Assembly: GCF_040706535.1 (NCBI RefSeq) | Contig: NZ_JAPDRJ010000001.1 | Coordinates: 806,001 to 870,000, forward strand | DNA length: 64,000 bases | DNA from: Lentisalinibacter orientalis | Lineage (GTDB): Bacteria; Pseudomonadota; Gammaproteobacteria; Steroidobacterales; Woeseiaceae | Reading direction: 5' to 3' | Shown here: positions 8,505 to 16,863 of the stretch, one piece after another | Numbering within the stretch: the stretch's first letter is position 1 | How the letters are laid out: each line of letters opens with the position of its first letter | Translations under genes and position numbers: made by a program | The notes under the pieces: generated by a model | The model's database searches: none | Told to the model about the DNA's origin: nothing | Seen by the model: the letters and a program-made list of their open reading frames with translations, nothing else

Positions 8505-9779
8505 CTATTCGCCGCCTCCCTTGACGAACTCGGGGTATGCCTCGAGGCCGCACTCGCTGAGATCCACGCCCTCGTACTCCTGCTCCTCGCTCACCCGGAT
8601 GCCGACGGTGGCTTTCAGGATGAACCAGACGATGAAGCTGGCGATGAATACCCAGGCGAAGATGGTCACCAGGCCGAGCAGCTGGGCACCGAAGGTGGCG
8701 CCCTCGTTGGTCAGTGGCACCGCCAGCAGACCCCACATGCCGACCACGCCATGGACCGAGATGGCGCCCACCGGGTCGTCGATGCGCAGCTTGTCCAGGA
8801 ACACGATGGAACCCACGACCAGCAGGCCGCCGACGAGGCCGATGATGGTGGCCACGCCGGGCGTCGGCGTCAGCGGTTCGGCCGTGATGGCCACGAGTCC
8901 GGCCAGGGCGCCGTTCAGGGCCATGGTCAGATCCGCCTTGCCGAACCAGAGCCGCGACAGTATCAGCGCGCCTACCAGGCCACCCGCGGCGGCCATGTTC
9001 GTATTCACGAAGATCATGGAGACCGCGTTCGCTTCGCCGACGTTGGACACCATCAGTTCGGAGCCGCCGTTGAAGCCGAACCAGCCGAGCCAGAGGATCA
9101 GCGTGCCCAGGGTGGCCAGCGGCAGGTTGCAGCCCGGGATGGCGTTGATCTCGCCCTTCGGCCCGTACTTGCCCTTGCGCGCGCCCAGCAGGATCACGCC
9201 GGCGAGTGCCGCGGCGGCACCCGTCATATGCACCACGCCGGAGCCCGCGAAGTCCTGGAAGTTGGCCTGATCCAGGAAGCCGCCGCCCCACTTCCAGTAG
9301 CCCTGGAGGGGATAGATGAAGCCGGTCAGCACCACCGCGAAGGCGAAGAACGACCAGAGCTTCATGCGCTCGGCGACCGCGCCGGAGACGATGGACATGG
9401 CGGTGGCCACGAACACGACCTGGAAGAAGAAGTCGGACAGGCCGGAGTAGTAGATGTCTCCGCCGCTGGCGATCACGTCCTCCGCGGTGTTGTCGGCACC
9501 GAGGAAGAAAGAGATCCCCGGGAACCAGCTGGATACCGCGTCGCCGGGGTACATGATGTTGTAGCCGACCACCATGTACATGATGCAGGCGATCGAATAC
9601 AGACCGACGTTCTTGGTCAGGATCTCGGCCGTGTTCTTGGCGCGGACGAGACCCGATTCGAGCATGGTGAAGCCGGCGGCCATCCACATGACCAGCGCGC
9701 CCATCACCAGGAAATAGAAAGTATCGAGGGCATAGGCGAGTTCGGTCACCTGCCCGCTTAACTGTGTGAGTTCTTCCAC
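8505..9779 (-). CDS. amtB: AmtB ammonium transporter
   Basis: A 424-residue Amt/Rh-family channel with about 11 membrane helices that conducts ammonium across the inner membrane. The two pore histidines are present: His184 in SGVVHMTG and His343 in SVHGVVGMWG. So are AGFTMLESGLVRAKN and the LGWFGFNGGS signature. The chosen start is GTG at 9779, preceded by a GGGAGG ribosome site; no extra cleavable signal peptide is needed. glnK lies 29 nt upstream, the usual pairing in which GlnK plugs AmtB when nitrogen is plentiful. Confidence 0.97.
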   Translation of the reverse strand: MEELTQLSGQVTELAYALDTFYFLVMGALVMWMAAGFTMLESGLVRAKNTAEILTKNVGLYSIACIMYMVVGYNIMYPGDAVSSWFPGISFFLGADNTAEDVIASGGDIYYSGLSDFFFQVVFVATAMSIVSGAVAERMKLWSFFAFAVVLTGFIYPLQGYWKWGGGFLDQANFQDFAGSGVVHMTGAAAALAGVILLGARKGKYGPKGEINAIPGCNLPLATLGTLILWLGWFGFNGGSELMVSNVGEANAVSMIFVNTNMAAAGGLVGALILSRLWFGKADLTMALNGALAGLVAITAEPLTPTPGVATIIGLVGGLLVVGSIVFLDKLRIDDPVGAISVHGVVGMWGLLAVPLTNEGATFGAQLLGLVTIFAWVFIASFIVWFILKATVGIRVSEEQEYEGVDLSECGLEAYPEFVKGGGE

Positions 9780-9808
9780 TGGGGGAGCCTCCCTTTATCG
9801 TTATACGG

Positions 9809-10147
9809 TCAGACGGCCTCCGCGCCGGTCTCACCGGTGCGGATGCGTATCGCCTGTTCGAGGGTGGTGACGAAGATCTTGCCGTCGCCGATCTTGCCCG
9901 TTCGGGCCGTGTTGGTGATCGCCTCGATCACCTGCTCGGCGATGTCGTCGTCCACGGCGAGTTCGATCTTGGCCTTCGGCAGGAAGTCCACGACGTACTC
10001 GGCGCCGCGGTAGAGCTCGGTGTGGCCGCGCTGACGGCCGAAGCCCTTCACTTCCGTTACGGTGATGCCCTGTATGCCGATGTCGGCCACCGCCTGGCGG
10101 ACGTCATCGAGTTTGAAGGGCTTGATGATCGCTGTGATCAGCTTCAT
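9809..10147 (-). CDS. glnK: PII signal-transduction protein GlnK
   Basis: A 112-residue PII protein, MKLITAIIKPFKLDDVRQAV at the N-terminus. The T-loop GHTELYRGAEYVVDFLPK carries Tyr51, the uridylylation site. TGKIGDGKIFV forms the B-loop and the C-terminal EQAIRIRTGE closes the fold. It senses ATP/ADP and 2-oxoglutarate and gates AmtB. It is second in the porin-glnK-amtB operon, preceded by an intercistronic hairpin and a good AGGGG ribosome site. Confidence 0.97.
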   Translation of the reverse strand: MKLITAIIKPFKLDDVRQAVADIGIQGITVTEVKGFGRQRGHTELYRGAEYVVDFLPKAKIELAVDDDIAEQVIEAITNTARTGKIGDGKIFVTTLEQAIRIRTGETGAEAV

Positions 10148-10178
10148 TGCTTGTACCCCTGTTTCGGTTGGATGTACC

Positions 10179-10207
10179 GGGAGCGGCGCGCGTGAGCGGC
10201 CGCTCCC
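10179..10207 (-). promoter_or_regulatory. Intercistronic hairpin between porin gene and glnK
   Basis: GGGAGCGGC at 10179-10187 pairs with GCCGCTCCC at 10199-10207 across an 11-nt loop. It lies 8 nt past the porin stop and 31 nt before the glnK start and lacks a T-run. It is more likely an mRNA-stability or attenuation element, giving more porin than GlnK/AmtB, than a full terminator. Confidence 0.55.
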
Positions 10208-10215
10208 CGGTCTTG

Positions 10216-10857
10216 TCAGTCGAGATCGAAGGACTTGCCGATGGTGAAGATGATCGACTCGTCGTTCTCGCTACGGCCCGTCAGGTCGTCTTCGGCCAGG
10301 ATCAGCGAGACCCCCAGGTCAACGCCGGAGAAGTCCCAGCCATAGCCGAGCTCGAGGTAGTTGCCGTCGAAGTCCTGGCTGAAACCGCCGAAGGTCGCAT
10401 AGAAACCCTCGTACTCGCCGGTAATGGAGTAGAACGTGTAGTCCTGGGTGGGGCCGTCGAAGTTCTCGTACTCACCGAAGGCCGTCGCGATGCTCAGCCA
10501 GTCGTAACCGACGGAGAGGTTGATCTCCTGGTAGGTGTCGTCGAAGTCGCCGGTGTAGTAGTAGCCGGTGAAGCCGATGCCGTACGTGAAGCCCTCGATC
10601 TCGCCGCCGTAACCGAAGTAGCCGTCGACCTCGAGACCATCGGCGCCGGGACCATTGTCCACGTCGGCTGCCCACGTGCCGACGTAGAAGCCGTTCTGCT
10701 CGAAATCCAGGCCGGCATAAGCCGAGGAGTTCTTCTGGAAGATGCCGCGGAAGTGGTACTCGCTCATCCAGCCCGCATTGGCGGAGAAGTCGGCCATAGC
10801 CGCACTGCTTGCAAGCACACCCGCCGTCAGTAGTGCCGTCTTGTTGATCAGTTTCAT
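10216..10857 (-). CDS. TorF-family putative outer-membrane porin, first gene of the ammonium operon
   Basis: 213 residues. The signal peptide MKLINKTALLTAGVLASSAA is cleaved near MA-DF. The rest is Gly/Tyr/Phe/Asp-rich with alternating beta-strand pattern and an aromatic C-terminus typical of a small beta-barrel. WMSEYHFRGIFQ near the mature N-terminus is the hallmark of the TorF (TIGR02001-type) porin family. ATG at 10857 has AGAGGAAATC just upstream. It is read from a sigma-54-like promoter at 10947-10962 and shares the message with glnK and amtB, which suggests a role in passing ammonium or other small nitrogen compounds across the outer membrane. That role is inference. Confidence 0.82.
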   Translation of the reverse strand: MKLINKTALLTAGVLASSAAMADFSANAGWMSEYHFRGIFQKNSSAYAGLDFEQNGFYVGTWAADVDNGPGADGLEVDGYFGYGGEIEGFTYGIGFTGYYYTGDFDDTYQEINLSVGYDWLSIATAFGEYENFDGPTQDYTFYSITGEYEGFYATFGGFSQDFDGNYLELGYGWDFSGVDLGVSLILAEDDLTGRSENDESIIFTIGKSFDLD

Positions 10858-10946
10858 GATTTCCTCTGTATTTCTCGGATGATCTGTTTCTGTTGTCGTT
10901 ATGCGCCCGGCAGCCGACCGGGCCGGTGCCAATGCGGGCTGGGTAA

Positions 10947-10962
10947 AGCAGAATCTGTGCCA
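10947..10962 (-). promoter_or_regulatory. Sigma-54 (-24/-12) promoter of the porin-glnK-amtB operon
   Basis: On the minus strand TGGCACAGATTCTGCT keeps the invariant GG and GC 10 nt apart and matches TGGCAC-N5-TTGC except for one base. The inferred start is near 10936, leaving a leader of about 80 nt before the porin ATG. Confidence 0.78.
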
Positions 10963-11014
10963 AGACGGGATATGGCTTGAATTCAATAAGTTACCTTCGG
11001 CCTGGTCTGGCGTA

Positions 11015-11031
11015 TGCTCCGTTATGGTGCA
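11015..11031. promoter_or_regulatory. NtrC enhancer site
   Basis: TGCTCCGTTATGGTGCA matches the NtrC consensus TGCACYAWWWTGGTGCA at 15 of 17 positions. It sits about 53 bp upstream of the -24 element at 10947-10962. A second site was not clear. Confidence 0.75.
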
Positions 11032-11141
11032 GCGAGAATGCTGCTCTGCATCATGATGGACAGCGCCGACGCCACTTTTCCGGGCGCAGTGGCCCGATTC
11101 GGGCCTGGCCTTTCGCCGCCGCCTGCGATAAACAGTGCCCC

Positions 11142-11411
11142 ATGGAAAAAGAAACCATAGACAGCCTCGCCAGCCGGCTAGCGGCGGCGGTCCCCCAGGG
11201 GTTGCGCTCGGTGCAGGGCGACCTGGAGGAGAATTTCCGGGCGATGCTCCGCACCGCGCTCGGCCGCATGGATCTCGTGACCCGGGAGGAGTTCGAGGTT
11301 CAGGCCGCCGTGCTGGCCCGCAGCCGCTCACTGCTCGAGCAACTGGAGAAGCGGGTCGCCGAGCTGGAAGCCGAAGGCGGCAACGGCGAACCCGCCAGCG
11401 ACCAGGACTGA
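11142..11411 (+). CDS. ubiK: UbiK/YqiC-type accessory factor (BMFP domain)
   Basis: 89 residues, MEKETIDSLASRLAAAVPQG at the N-terminus. An amphipathic helix is followed by the conserved RTALGRMDLVTREEFEVQAAVLARSR and a coiled-coil end (LEQLEKRVAELEAE). This matches the BMFP/UbiK family, a membrane-binding trimeric factor needed for efficient ubiquinone synthesis, and adjacency to comM is common in the group. A longer in-frame reading upstream covers the NtrC-site region and has no coding character, so the ATG at 11142 is preferred. Confidence 0.9.
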   Translation: MEKETIDSLASRLAAAVPQGLRSVQGDLEENFRAMLRTALGRMDLVTREEFEVQAAVLARSRSLLEQLEKRVAELEAEGGNGEPASDQD

Positions 11412-11469
11412 CTCCGCGCCGGCGCGCCCGGCGCCCGACGTCGAATCTGTCTGGCAAGTCTCCCTCGCG

Positions 11470-11508
11470 AGTCTGCCGGGGAAGTCTGCCAGCGAAATCT
11501 GCCAGGGA
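11470..11508 (+). repeat. Three tandem 13-bp repeats before comM
   Basis: AGTCTGCCGGGGA, AGTCTGCCAGCGA and AATCTGCCAGGGA lie head to tail. The last copy leads into the GGGAGGG ribosome-binding site of comM (ATG at 11515). Weaker related copies may extend upstream to about 11445. Confidence 0.65.
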
Positions 11509-11514
11509 GGGCGG

Positions 11515-13056
11515 ATGGGACTCGCCACGCTTCACAGCCGGGCCCAGAACGGGCTCGAGGCGCCCCCGGTGATGGTGGAGGTGCACCTGTCCGGCGGCCT
11601 GCCCCGGTTCTCCGTCGTCGGCCTCGCCGAGGCGGCCGTGCGCGAGGCGCGGGACCGGGTTCGGGGCGCCATCCTGGAGAGCGACTTCGAGTTCCCCCAG
11701 AGCCGCATCACCGTCAATCTCGCCCCGGCGGACCTGCCCAAGTCGGGCGGTCGCTTCGACCTGCCGATCGCGCTGGGCATTCTCGCCGCCCGCAGGCACG
11801 TACCGGCCCCGGCGCTCGGGAACTGCGAGTTCTACGGCGAACTCGGCCTCAACGGCGAGCTGCGGGCGGTACCCGGGATACTGCCGGCCGCGGTCTGTGC
11901 CGCGGCCGCCGGAAGGGCGCTCGTGGTACCCGCGGCCGTCGCGCGGGAGGCGGCGCTGATCCGCGGGGCCACCGTGTTCGCGGCGTCGAGCCTGACCGAA
12001 GTCGTCGCGCACCTGCGCGGCAAACCACGTCTGCCGGTGCTGGACACCGGCCTGCCACCGCTCGCGGACAACCCCTGCGAGGACCTGGCGGACGTAATCG
12101 GGCAGTCACGGGCGCGGCGGGCGCTGGAGGTGGCTGCAGCGGGCGGTCACCACCTGCTGCTGATCGGACCGCCGGGCACGGGCAAGAGCATGCTGGCCTC
12201 CCGGCTGCCAGGCCTGCTGCCGCCGCTGACCGAGGCGGAAGCCCTGGAGACCGCGGCCGTCGACTCCGTCGCGGGCCGGCCCTTCGACGGCGAGCGCTGG
12301 GGCCGGCGGCCTTATCGGGCGCCGCACCATACCGCCTCGGCACCTGCGCTGGTGGGCGGCGGCAGCACGCCGATGCCGGGCGAGATCTCCCGGGCCCACA
12401 ACGGGGTCCTGTTCCTGGACGAGCTGCCGGAGTTCCAGCGTCCGGTGCTGGAGGTGCTGCGCGAGCCGATCGAGCGGGGCCGCATCACCATATCCCGTGC
12501 CCGGCGCCAGACCGATTTCCCAGCGCGCTTCCAGCTCGTCGCCGCCATGAACCCCTGTCCGTGCGGCTACCGGGGCGATCCCCGCCACGAGTGTCGCTGC
12601 ACGCCCGGCCAGATCGCGATGTACCGCAGCCGCGTCTCCGGCCCGTTCCTGGACCGCATCGACATCGGCGTGGAGGTCACCCGGCTGCCCCCGGAGGTGC
12701 TGCGATCGGGTCAGTCGTCAGGCGAGCCCACGGCGGCGGTGGCCGCTCGGGTCGCCGCGGCGCGCCGGCTCCAGCTCCGGCGGGCCGGGAAGCTGAACGC
12801 CGCGCTGGGCAGCCGCGAACTCGCGGCCCATGCGCCGCTGGACGACGCCTGCCGCAGGCTGCTGGCGTCGGCCGCCGACCGCATGGCGCTGTCCATGCGG
12901 GCCTGCCACCGGGTGATCCGGGTGGCCCGCAGCATCGCGGACGTCTCCGGCAGCGAGGCGATCGGCACCGATCACCTCGCCGAGGCGGTGAGTTTCAGGA
13001 ATACGATTACGGGCGCCGCGGGCATGCGGACCCGGCCGACCGGGACAGGACACTAG
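11515..13056 (+). CDS. comM: YifB/ComM family Mg-chelatase-like AAA+ ATPase
   Basis: 513 residues. The N-terminal S5/Lon-protease-like domain (LATLHSRAQNGLEAPPV, FSVVGLAEAAVREARDRVR) is followed by an AAA+ core with Walker A GPPGTGKSML at about residue 218, Walker B GVLFLDELPEF and the cysteine cluster NPCPCGYRGDPRHECRC, then the Mg-chelatase C-terminal helical domain. ComM is a hexameric helicase that promotes branch migration during natural transformation. Length is full. Its stop overlaps the stop of the convergent cytochrome gene by 3 nt. Confidence 0.95.
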   Translation: MGLATLHSRAQNGLEAPPVMVEVHLSGGLPRFSVVGLAEAAVREARDRVRGAILESDFEFPQSRITVNLAPADLPKSGGRFDLPIALGILAARRHVPAPALGNCEFYGELGLNGELRAVPGILPAAVCAAAAGRALVVPAAVAREAALIRGATVFAASSLTEVVAHLRGKPRLPVLDTGLPPLADNPCEDLADVIGQSRARRALEVAAAGGHHLLLIGPPGTGKSMLASRLPGLLPPLTEAEALETAAVDSVAGRPFDGERWGRRPYRAPHHTASAPALVGGGSTPMPGEISRAHNGVLFLDELPEFQRPVLEVLREPIERGRITISRARRQTDFPARFQLVAAMNPCPCGYRGDPRHECRCTPGQIAMYRSRVSGPFLDRIDIGVEVTRLPPEVLRSGQSSGEPTAAVAARVAAARRLQLRRAGKLNAALGSRELAAHAPLDDACRRLLASAADRMALSMRACHRVIRVARSIADVSGSEAIGTDHLAEAVSFRNTITGAAGMRTRPTGTGH

Positions 13057-13559
13057 CGGCTCTCTTCCACCATGTAGTCGACTGCGGCGATCACCTCTTC
13101 GTCGGACAGGTCGGTGCGGCCTCCCTTTGGCGGCATATAGCCGGCATCGCCCTGGAAGCCGTTCAGGCTATGGTCGTAGAGGATCTCCATGCCTTTGGCG
13201 ATGCGCGCCTCCCAGACGGAGGCGTCCCCCACCACCGGCGCGCCGGCCACACCGGCGCCGTGGCACGCGATGCAGGCCTGGTTGTAGACCTGGGGTCCCG
13301 ACAGGGTGGCCGCCACCGGCTCGGGCGTCGGCACCGTCTCGGCCTCCGCCCGTGCTGCGGCTTCCTCGCCCGGCATCACCACCTCGCCGATGGGCGCGAT
13401 GCGCTGTTTCACCTCGGCCTGGAACATGGCCTCCGATTCGGCCCCGGGCGTACGGTCCGTGATGGACTCGGCCAGCAGGAAGATACCGACCGCCACGGCG
13501 ATCAGGATGCCGAGGATCAGCATGAAGATGTCGAAGAAGCGACGGTCGTGCGTGCTCAA
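13053..13559 (-). CDS. Membrane-anchored cytochrome c5-type protein
   Basis: One N-terminal transmembrane helix (RFFDIFMLILGILIAVAVGIFLLAE), an Ala/Glu/Pro linker and a single class I heme domain with CIACH and the distal Met in GYMPPKGG. This is a periplasmic electron carrier of the cytochrome c5 family. Start choice: a TTG at 13559 (STHDRRFFDIF) has GGAG 7-10 nt upstream and gives the N-terminus usual for the family (168 residues). An ATG at 13604 would add 15 residues. Redox partners are not shown here. Confidence 0.83.
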   Translation of the reverse strand: MSTHDRRFFDIFMLILGILIAVAVGIFLLAESITDRTPGAESEAMFQAEVKQRIAPIGEVVMPGEEAAARAEAETVPTPEPVAATLSGPQVYNQACIACHGAGVAGAPVVGDASVWEARIAKGMEILYDHSLNGFQGDAGYMPPKGGRTDLSDEEVIAAVDYMVEESR

Positions 13560-13697
13560 GGGATCACTCCGGTTGTTGCGGACGGGTGAGTAGAGCTCCG
13601 GCACCGGAGACCGGCGGGAGCCTGTTCAGCAGCCGCTCATTATACCGGCGATACCATGGATTTGGCAGCGCCCGGACCGCGCCGACGACCGTGTGTC

Positions 13698-15866
13698 TCA
13701 GTCCTGCAGCCGTTGTTCACACTGTGCGATTCGGGCGTCGTCCTTCTTCACCCATTCTCCCGCCTCGCCGAACAGCTCGACGTGAATTTCACGGGCCTCG
13801 CGCAGCAGCGGTAGGGCGAGATCGCAGCGGCCGTGATCCCGGTGGGTCTGCGCATGATTGTAGAGCGAAAGGGCGTAGAGGGAATGGCGGGCTCCCAGCT
13901 CACGGTGATAGATCCCTGTCGCCTGCCGATGCAGGCGGTCGGCCTCCTCGTAGCGGCCCATGTCGTTCATGATCGCTGCCTTCTCGAAGACGATGCTCCC
14001 CTGCCGAGTGCCGTAATTGTCGCCCAGATTCTGCCGGTAGATCCGGTCCGCCTCTTCTATCGTCTCCAGCGCCTCGTCCAGTCGCTCCTGTTCCCGCAGC
14101 GCCCAGGCCATATTGACCATCGTAATGGCGCAGCGCGTACAGTCGTCCCCCTGGATCTGGCGCAGGAGACGGATCGATTCCTCGTACTTCGCAATCGCGG
14201 CTGCCTTGTCCTGATGACTCAGCACCAGCCCGTAGTCTCCTGCGAACCCGCCCAGGACCCCCACAGGCGCGTCGGCGGCGCGATACGCCCTCTCGGCGCG
14301 TTCCATGTTCTCGACCGCGGCATCGAAGTTCGCGGCCCGGCGCTCCAGAAGGCCCAGCCGCCGCCACGCGTTCGCATACACCAGATCGTCGGCTCTGCCG
14401 GCCCGCTCGTAGAGGTCTATGATCTCGCCATACGGCTCCCGGGCGGCATCGAAGTCCGAAAGCCGGTAGGTCGCGTACGCGAGGTTGCTGCGCAGGAGCC
14501 CGCGCTGTTCGAAGTCGATATCGGGGTGGTCGATGAGTTCCGGCAACGCGGCCTCCAGCAGGTCCCGACTACTCTGCCATTCGGCCATGCTGTTGAGCGC
14601 ACCGGAGAGCGAATTGACCAGGCGCGCGCGCACCACCGGCCGCTCCGCGAGTTCGGTCTGCAGCAATTCCGCGCCCCGCGTAACGGCCTCGGGCACCGTG
14701 CGCGGCTCATCCGGTGTGAGCATCGCGTTGGAGCCGGATATCATCCCCAGCAGGAAATCGGACATACTCTCGGCAACCGCGGCCTCCTGCTGCGCCCGCT
14801 CGTTGGCGAGAATCGCCGCTGCGCGCTCCCGGTCGATGGCGTGGATGTACCAGGCCGTCGAGGCGACGGTGACCGCAAGGAACAAGGCCACGGTCGCGGA
14901 TGGCAGCCAGTTGCGCCGGAGGAACTTTCCGCCGCGCTGCAGCACGCCGGGATTCCGTGCCGCGACCGGGTAGCCGGCGAGATGATTCTCCAGGTCGCGC
15001 GCCAGGTCCGCGGCCGAGCCGTAACGCTCGGCCGGATCCGGGCGCAGGCACTTGTTGATGATCGCCGCGAGCTCGGTTGGCAGCCGGCCGAGCAGGCGTG
15101 ACTCGGCCGTGACCGGGATTCCCCGGACCGCCCGTGCCGTGGCCGAGGCCGGCGTCTCTTCCTCGAACCCCGGTTGCTGCTCGAACAGGTCCAGGAACAG
15201 CAGCCCGAACTGATAGATATCGCTGGCAACCGATACGGGTTCGTTAAGTAACTGCTCGGGACTCGCATAGCGCGGCGTCATGGGGCGATACGCCGCGGTC
15301 AGGTCATCCGGCGACTCCAGGATTTTGGCGATGCCGAAGTCCAGCAGCTTCAGGCTCCCGTCCTCGGTAATGAGCACGTTGGACGGTTTCAGGTCGCGGT
15401 GCACCACCAGCCTGGCGTGGGCGAATTCCAGCACCTGCGCGAGGCGCAGCATCAGGCGCGCCTTGCCGCGAGTGCTCGCGCGCCGGTCCCGGACGTAGCG
15501 GTCGATGGGTTCCCCCTCGACCAGCTCCATGATGATGTAGAGGTTGCCGGACTCCGACACGCCGGCATCGAACAACTGCGCGATATCCGGGTGAGCGAGA
15601 CTGGCGAGGATGCGACGCTCCAGCTCGAAACGCCGGGCGTACTCGCCGCCGAGCCCGGACGGCACGACCTTCACCGCCACCTCGCGCTCGAAGGTGCCGT
15701 CCGTCCGTTCCGCGCGATAGACCCGGCCCATGCCGCCGGCGGCGATCAGCGAGAGCAGGCGATAGGGGCCGATGGTGCTGCCGACCAGGGAATCGGCGCC
15801 GGACTCCGCCAGTTCCCCCAGATCGCGGATCGCACCACCCGTCCTGAACCTGTCGTCGTCCTGCAT
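13698..15866 (-). CDS. Ser/Thr protein kinase with single TM and TPR tail (kinase 1)
   Basis: 722 residues from ATG 15866; an ATG at 15914 would add 16. The kinase domain (about 32-300) is intact: IAAGGMGRVY, Lys66, HRDLKPSN (Asp158), LLDFGIAK (Asp176) and RYASPEQ. One TM lies near 320-341 (LPSATVALFLAVTVASTAWYI), then about 370 residues of TPR-like helical repeats, probably periplasmic. Unlike the other three kinases in the window it lacks the N-terminal helical module of about 60 residues seen before their kinase domains. It is divergent from the PEP-CTERM gene at 16170. The substrate is unknown. Confidence 0.93.
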   Translation of the reverse strand: MQDDDRFRTGGAIRDLGELAESGADSLVGSTIGPYRLLSLIAAGGMGRVYRAERTDGTFEREVAVKVVPSGLGGEYARRFELERRILASLAHPDIAQLFDAGVSESGNLYIIMELVEGEPIDRYVRDRRASTRGKARLMLRLAQVLEFAHARLVVHRDLKPSNVLITEDGSLKLLDFGIAKILESPDDLTAAYRPMTPRYASPEQLLNEPVSVASDIYQFGLLFLDLFEQQPGFEEETPASATARAVRGIPVTAESRLLGRLPTELAAIINKCLRPDPAERYGSAADLARDLENHLAGYPVAARNPGVLQRGGKFLRRNWLPSATVALFLAVTVASTAWYIHAIDRERAAAILANERAQQEAAVAESMSDFLLGMISGSNAMLTPDEPRTVPEAVTRGAELLQTELAERPVVRARLVNSLSGALNSMAEWQSSRDLLEAALPELIDHPDIDFEQRGLLRSNLAYATYRLSDFDAAREPYGEIIDLYERAGRADDLVYANAWRRLGLLERRAANFDAAVENMERAERAYRAADAPVGVLGGFAGDYGLVLSHQDKAAAIAKYEESIRLLRQIQGDDCTRCAITMVNMAWALREQERLDEALETIEEADRIYRQNLGDNYGTRQGSIVFEKAAIMNDMGRYEEADRLHRQATGIYHRELGARHSLYALSLYNHAQTHRDHGRCDLALPLLREAREIHVELFGEAGEWVKKDDARIAQCEQRLQD

Positions 15867-16169
15867 TCCTGTTCGCCCCCACCTTAGGGTGCCCGGCCGG
15901 CCCGCTGCGGGCAACTGCCCTGTAATGACACAGATCGTAAACGGGCGCCGGAGTCCGCCAGTCAGAGTCCGCGAGGCAGCTGCAAGTGGTACGGCATGGC
16001 TATAAGGCTATGCGTGCGCCCTGGAGGTATCCATGCTGCTAGCCCTCGATCCGTCGATAGATGGGCCGGGCAGTCACATCCGCGCGGGGGTGAGCTGATT
16101 GGTCCGCCGTTTACGCCTAACCCCATAACGACTCCGGGCAGGACCCGGCATAACAACAACCAAGGGGAG
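15867..16169. other. Divergent intergenic region between kinase 1 and PEP-CTERM gene
   Basis: 303 bases that must hold promoters for both directions. A TATAAG-like element near 16002 (ggctataagg) could be a -10, but no paired -35 was convincing. A sigma-54 reading (TGGTACGGCATGGC) has the wrong spacing. No small gene is supported. Confidence 0.4.
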
Positions 16170-16778
16170 ATGAAAATGGGTCCCACGCGCCTCGCTGCAT
16201 TCTTCGGTCTTTGTCTTCTTGCTGTTTCGGTCTCGGCGACGCCAATCTTCTACGAAGTCGAGCCTGCCGACGGCGAGGACCGGTACACCTACTTCTATAC
16301 GGTGGGCAACGAAATCGGGGCGCCGATCGAGTCCTTCCAGATCTACTTCGATGCCGACCTGTTCGTGTTCGACCTCGTGCCGGACCCATGGGGTAGCGGG
16401 TTCGACATCGCCGACCCCTTGTCGGCGGACGCACCGGACGACTGGGACGTCCTCCTCCTGCCGCCGGATCCGTTTTTCCCGGGTGAGCCGGACGACCAGC
16501 GCGGAGTTTTCGATGCGCTGGCCCTCGGTGACCCGGTCGGAGTCGGAGAACTGCTGGCAGGTTTCTCGCTGACTTTCACCTATCTCGGCGATGGCCGGCC
16601 CGGTTCCCAGCCATTCACGATCTTCGACCTCGCTTTCAACGAGGTCGCCAGTTCGTTCACCCGTCCGCTGCCCACGGCAGCGGTGCCCGAGCCGGGCACG
16701 TTCGCACTACTGGGGGCCGGACTGGCCCTTCTGGGATTGCGACGCCGCCCTCGCGATCGCACCCCTCTCTCGTCCTGA
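16170..16778 (+). CDS. PEP-CTERM sorting-domain secreted protein (PEP 1)
   Basis: 202 residues with signal peptide (TRLAAFFGLCLLAVSVSATP), a beta-rich domain full of Asp, Pro and Phe (cohesin-like in texture), and a textbook exosortase signal: VPEPGTFALLGAGLALLGL then RRRPRD. ATGAAAATG at 16170 follows an AAGGGGAG ribosome site; ATG 16176 is also possible. Such proteins are processed by exosortase and linked to exopolysaccharide/biofilm export. No exosortase gene lies in the window. The RHS gene follows 85 nt later in the same direction. Confidence 0.88.
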   Translation: MKMGPTRLAAFFGLCLLAVSVSATPIFYEVEPADGEDRYTYFYTVGNEIGAPIESFQIYFDADLFVFDLVPDPWGSGFDIADPLSADAPDDWDVLLLPPDPFFPGEPDDQRGVFDALALGDPVGVGELLAGFSLTFTYLGDGRPGSQPFTIFDLAFNEVASSFTRPLPTAAVPEPGTFALLGAGLALLGLRRRPRDRTPLSS

Positions 16779-16863
16779 GATGCTGCCCGGCACCGCAATC
16801 GATCGCGCGGCGCCGATCTTTTCGTGCGGCCGCAGGAGCGGCCGCCTGCCGAGGCCGACCGTC

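Noticed and set aside
15980..16010. Sigma-54 promoter for the PEP-CTERM gene
   Set aside because: The best candidate, TGGTACGGCATGGC, has GG and GC 9 nt apart instead of 10 and a poor -12 box.
16591..16863. In-frame extension of the RHS gene upstream of 16864
   Set aside because: Overlaps the PEP-CTERM gene in another frame and would hide the signal peptide.
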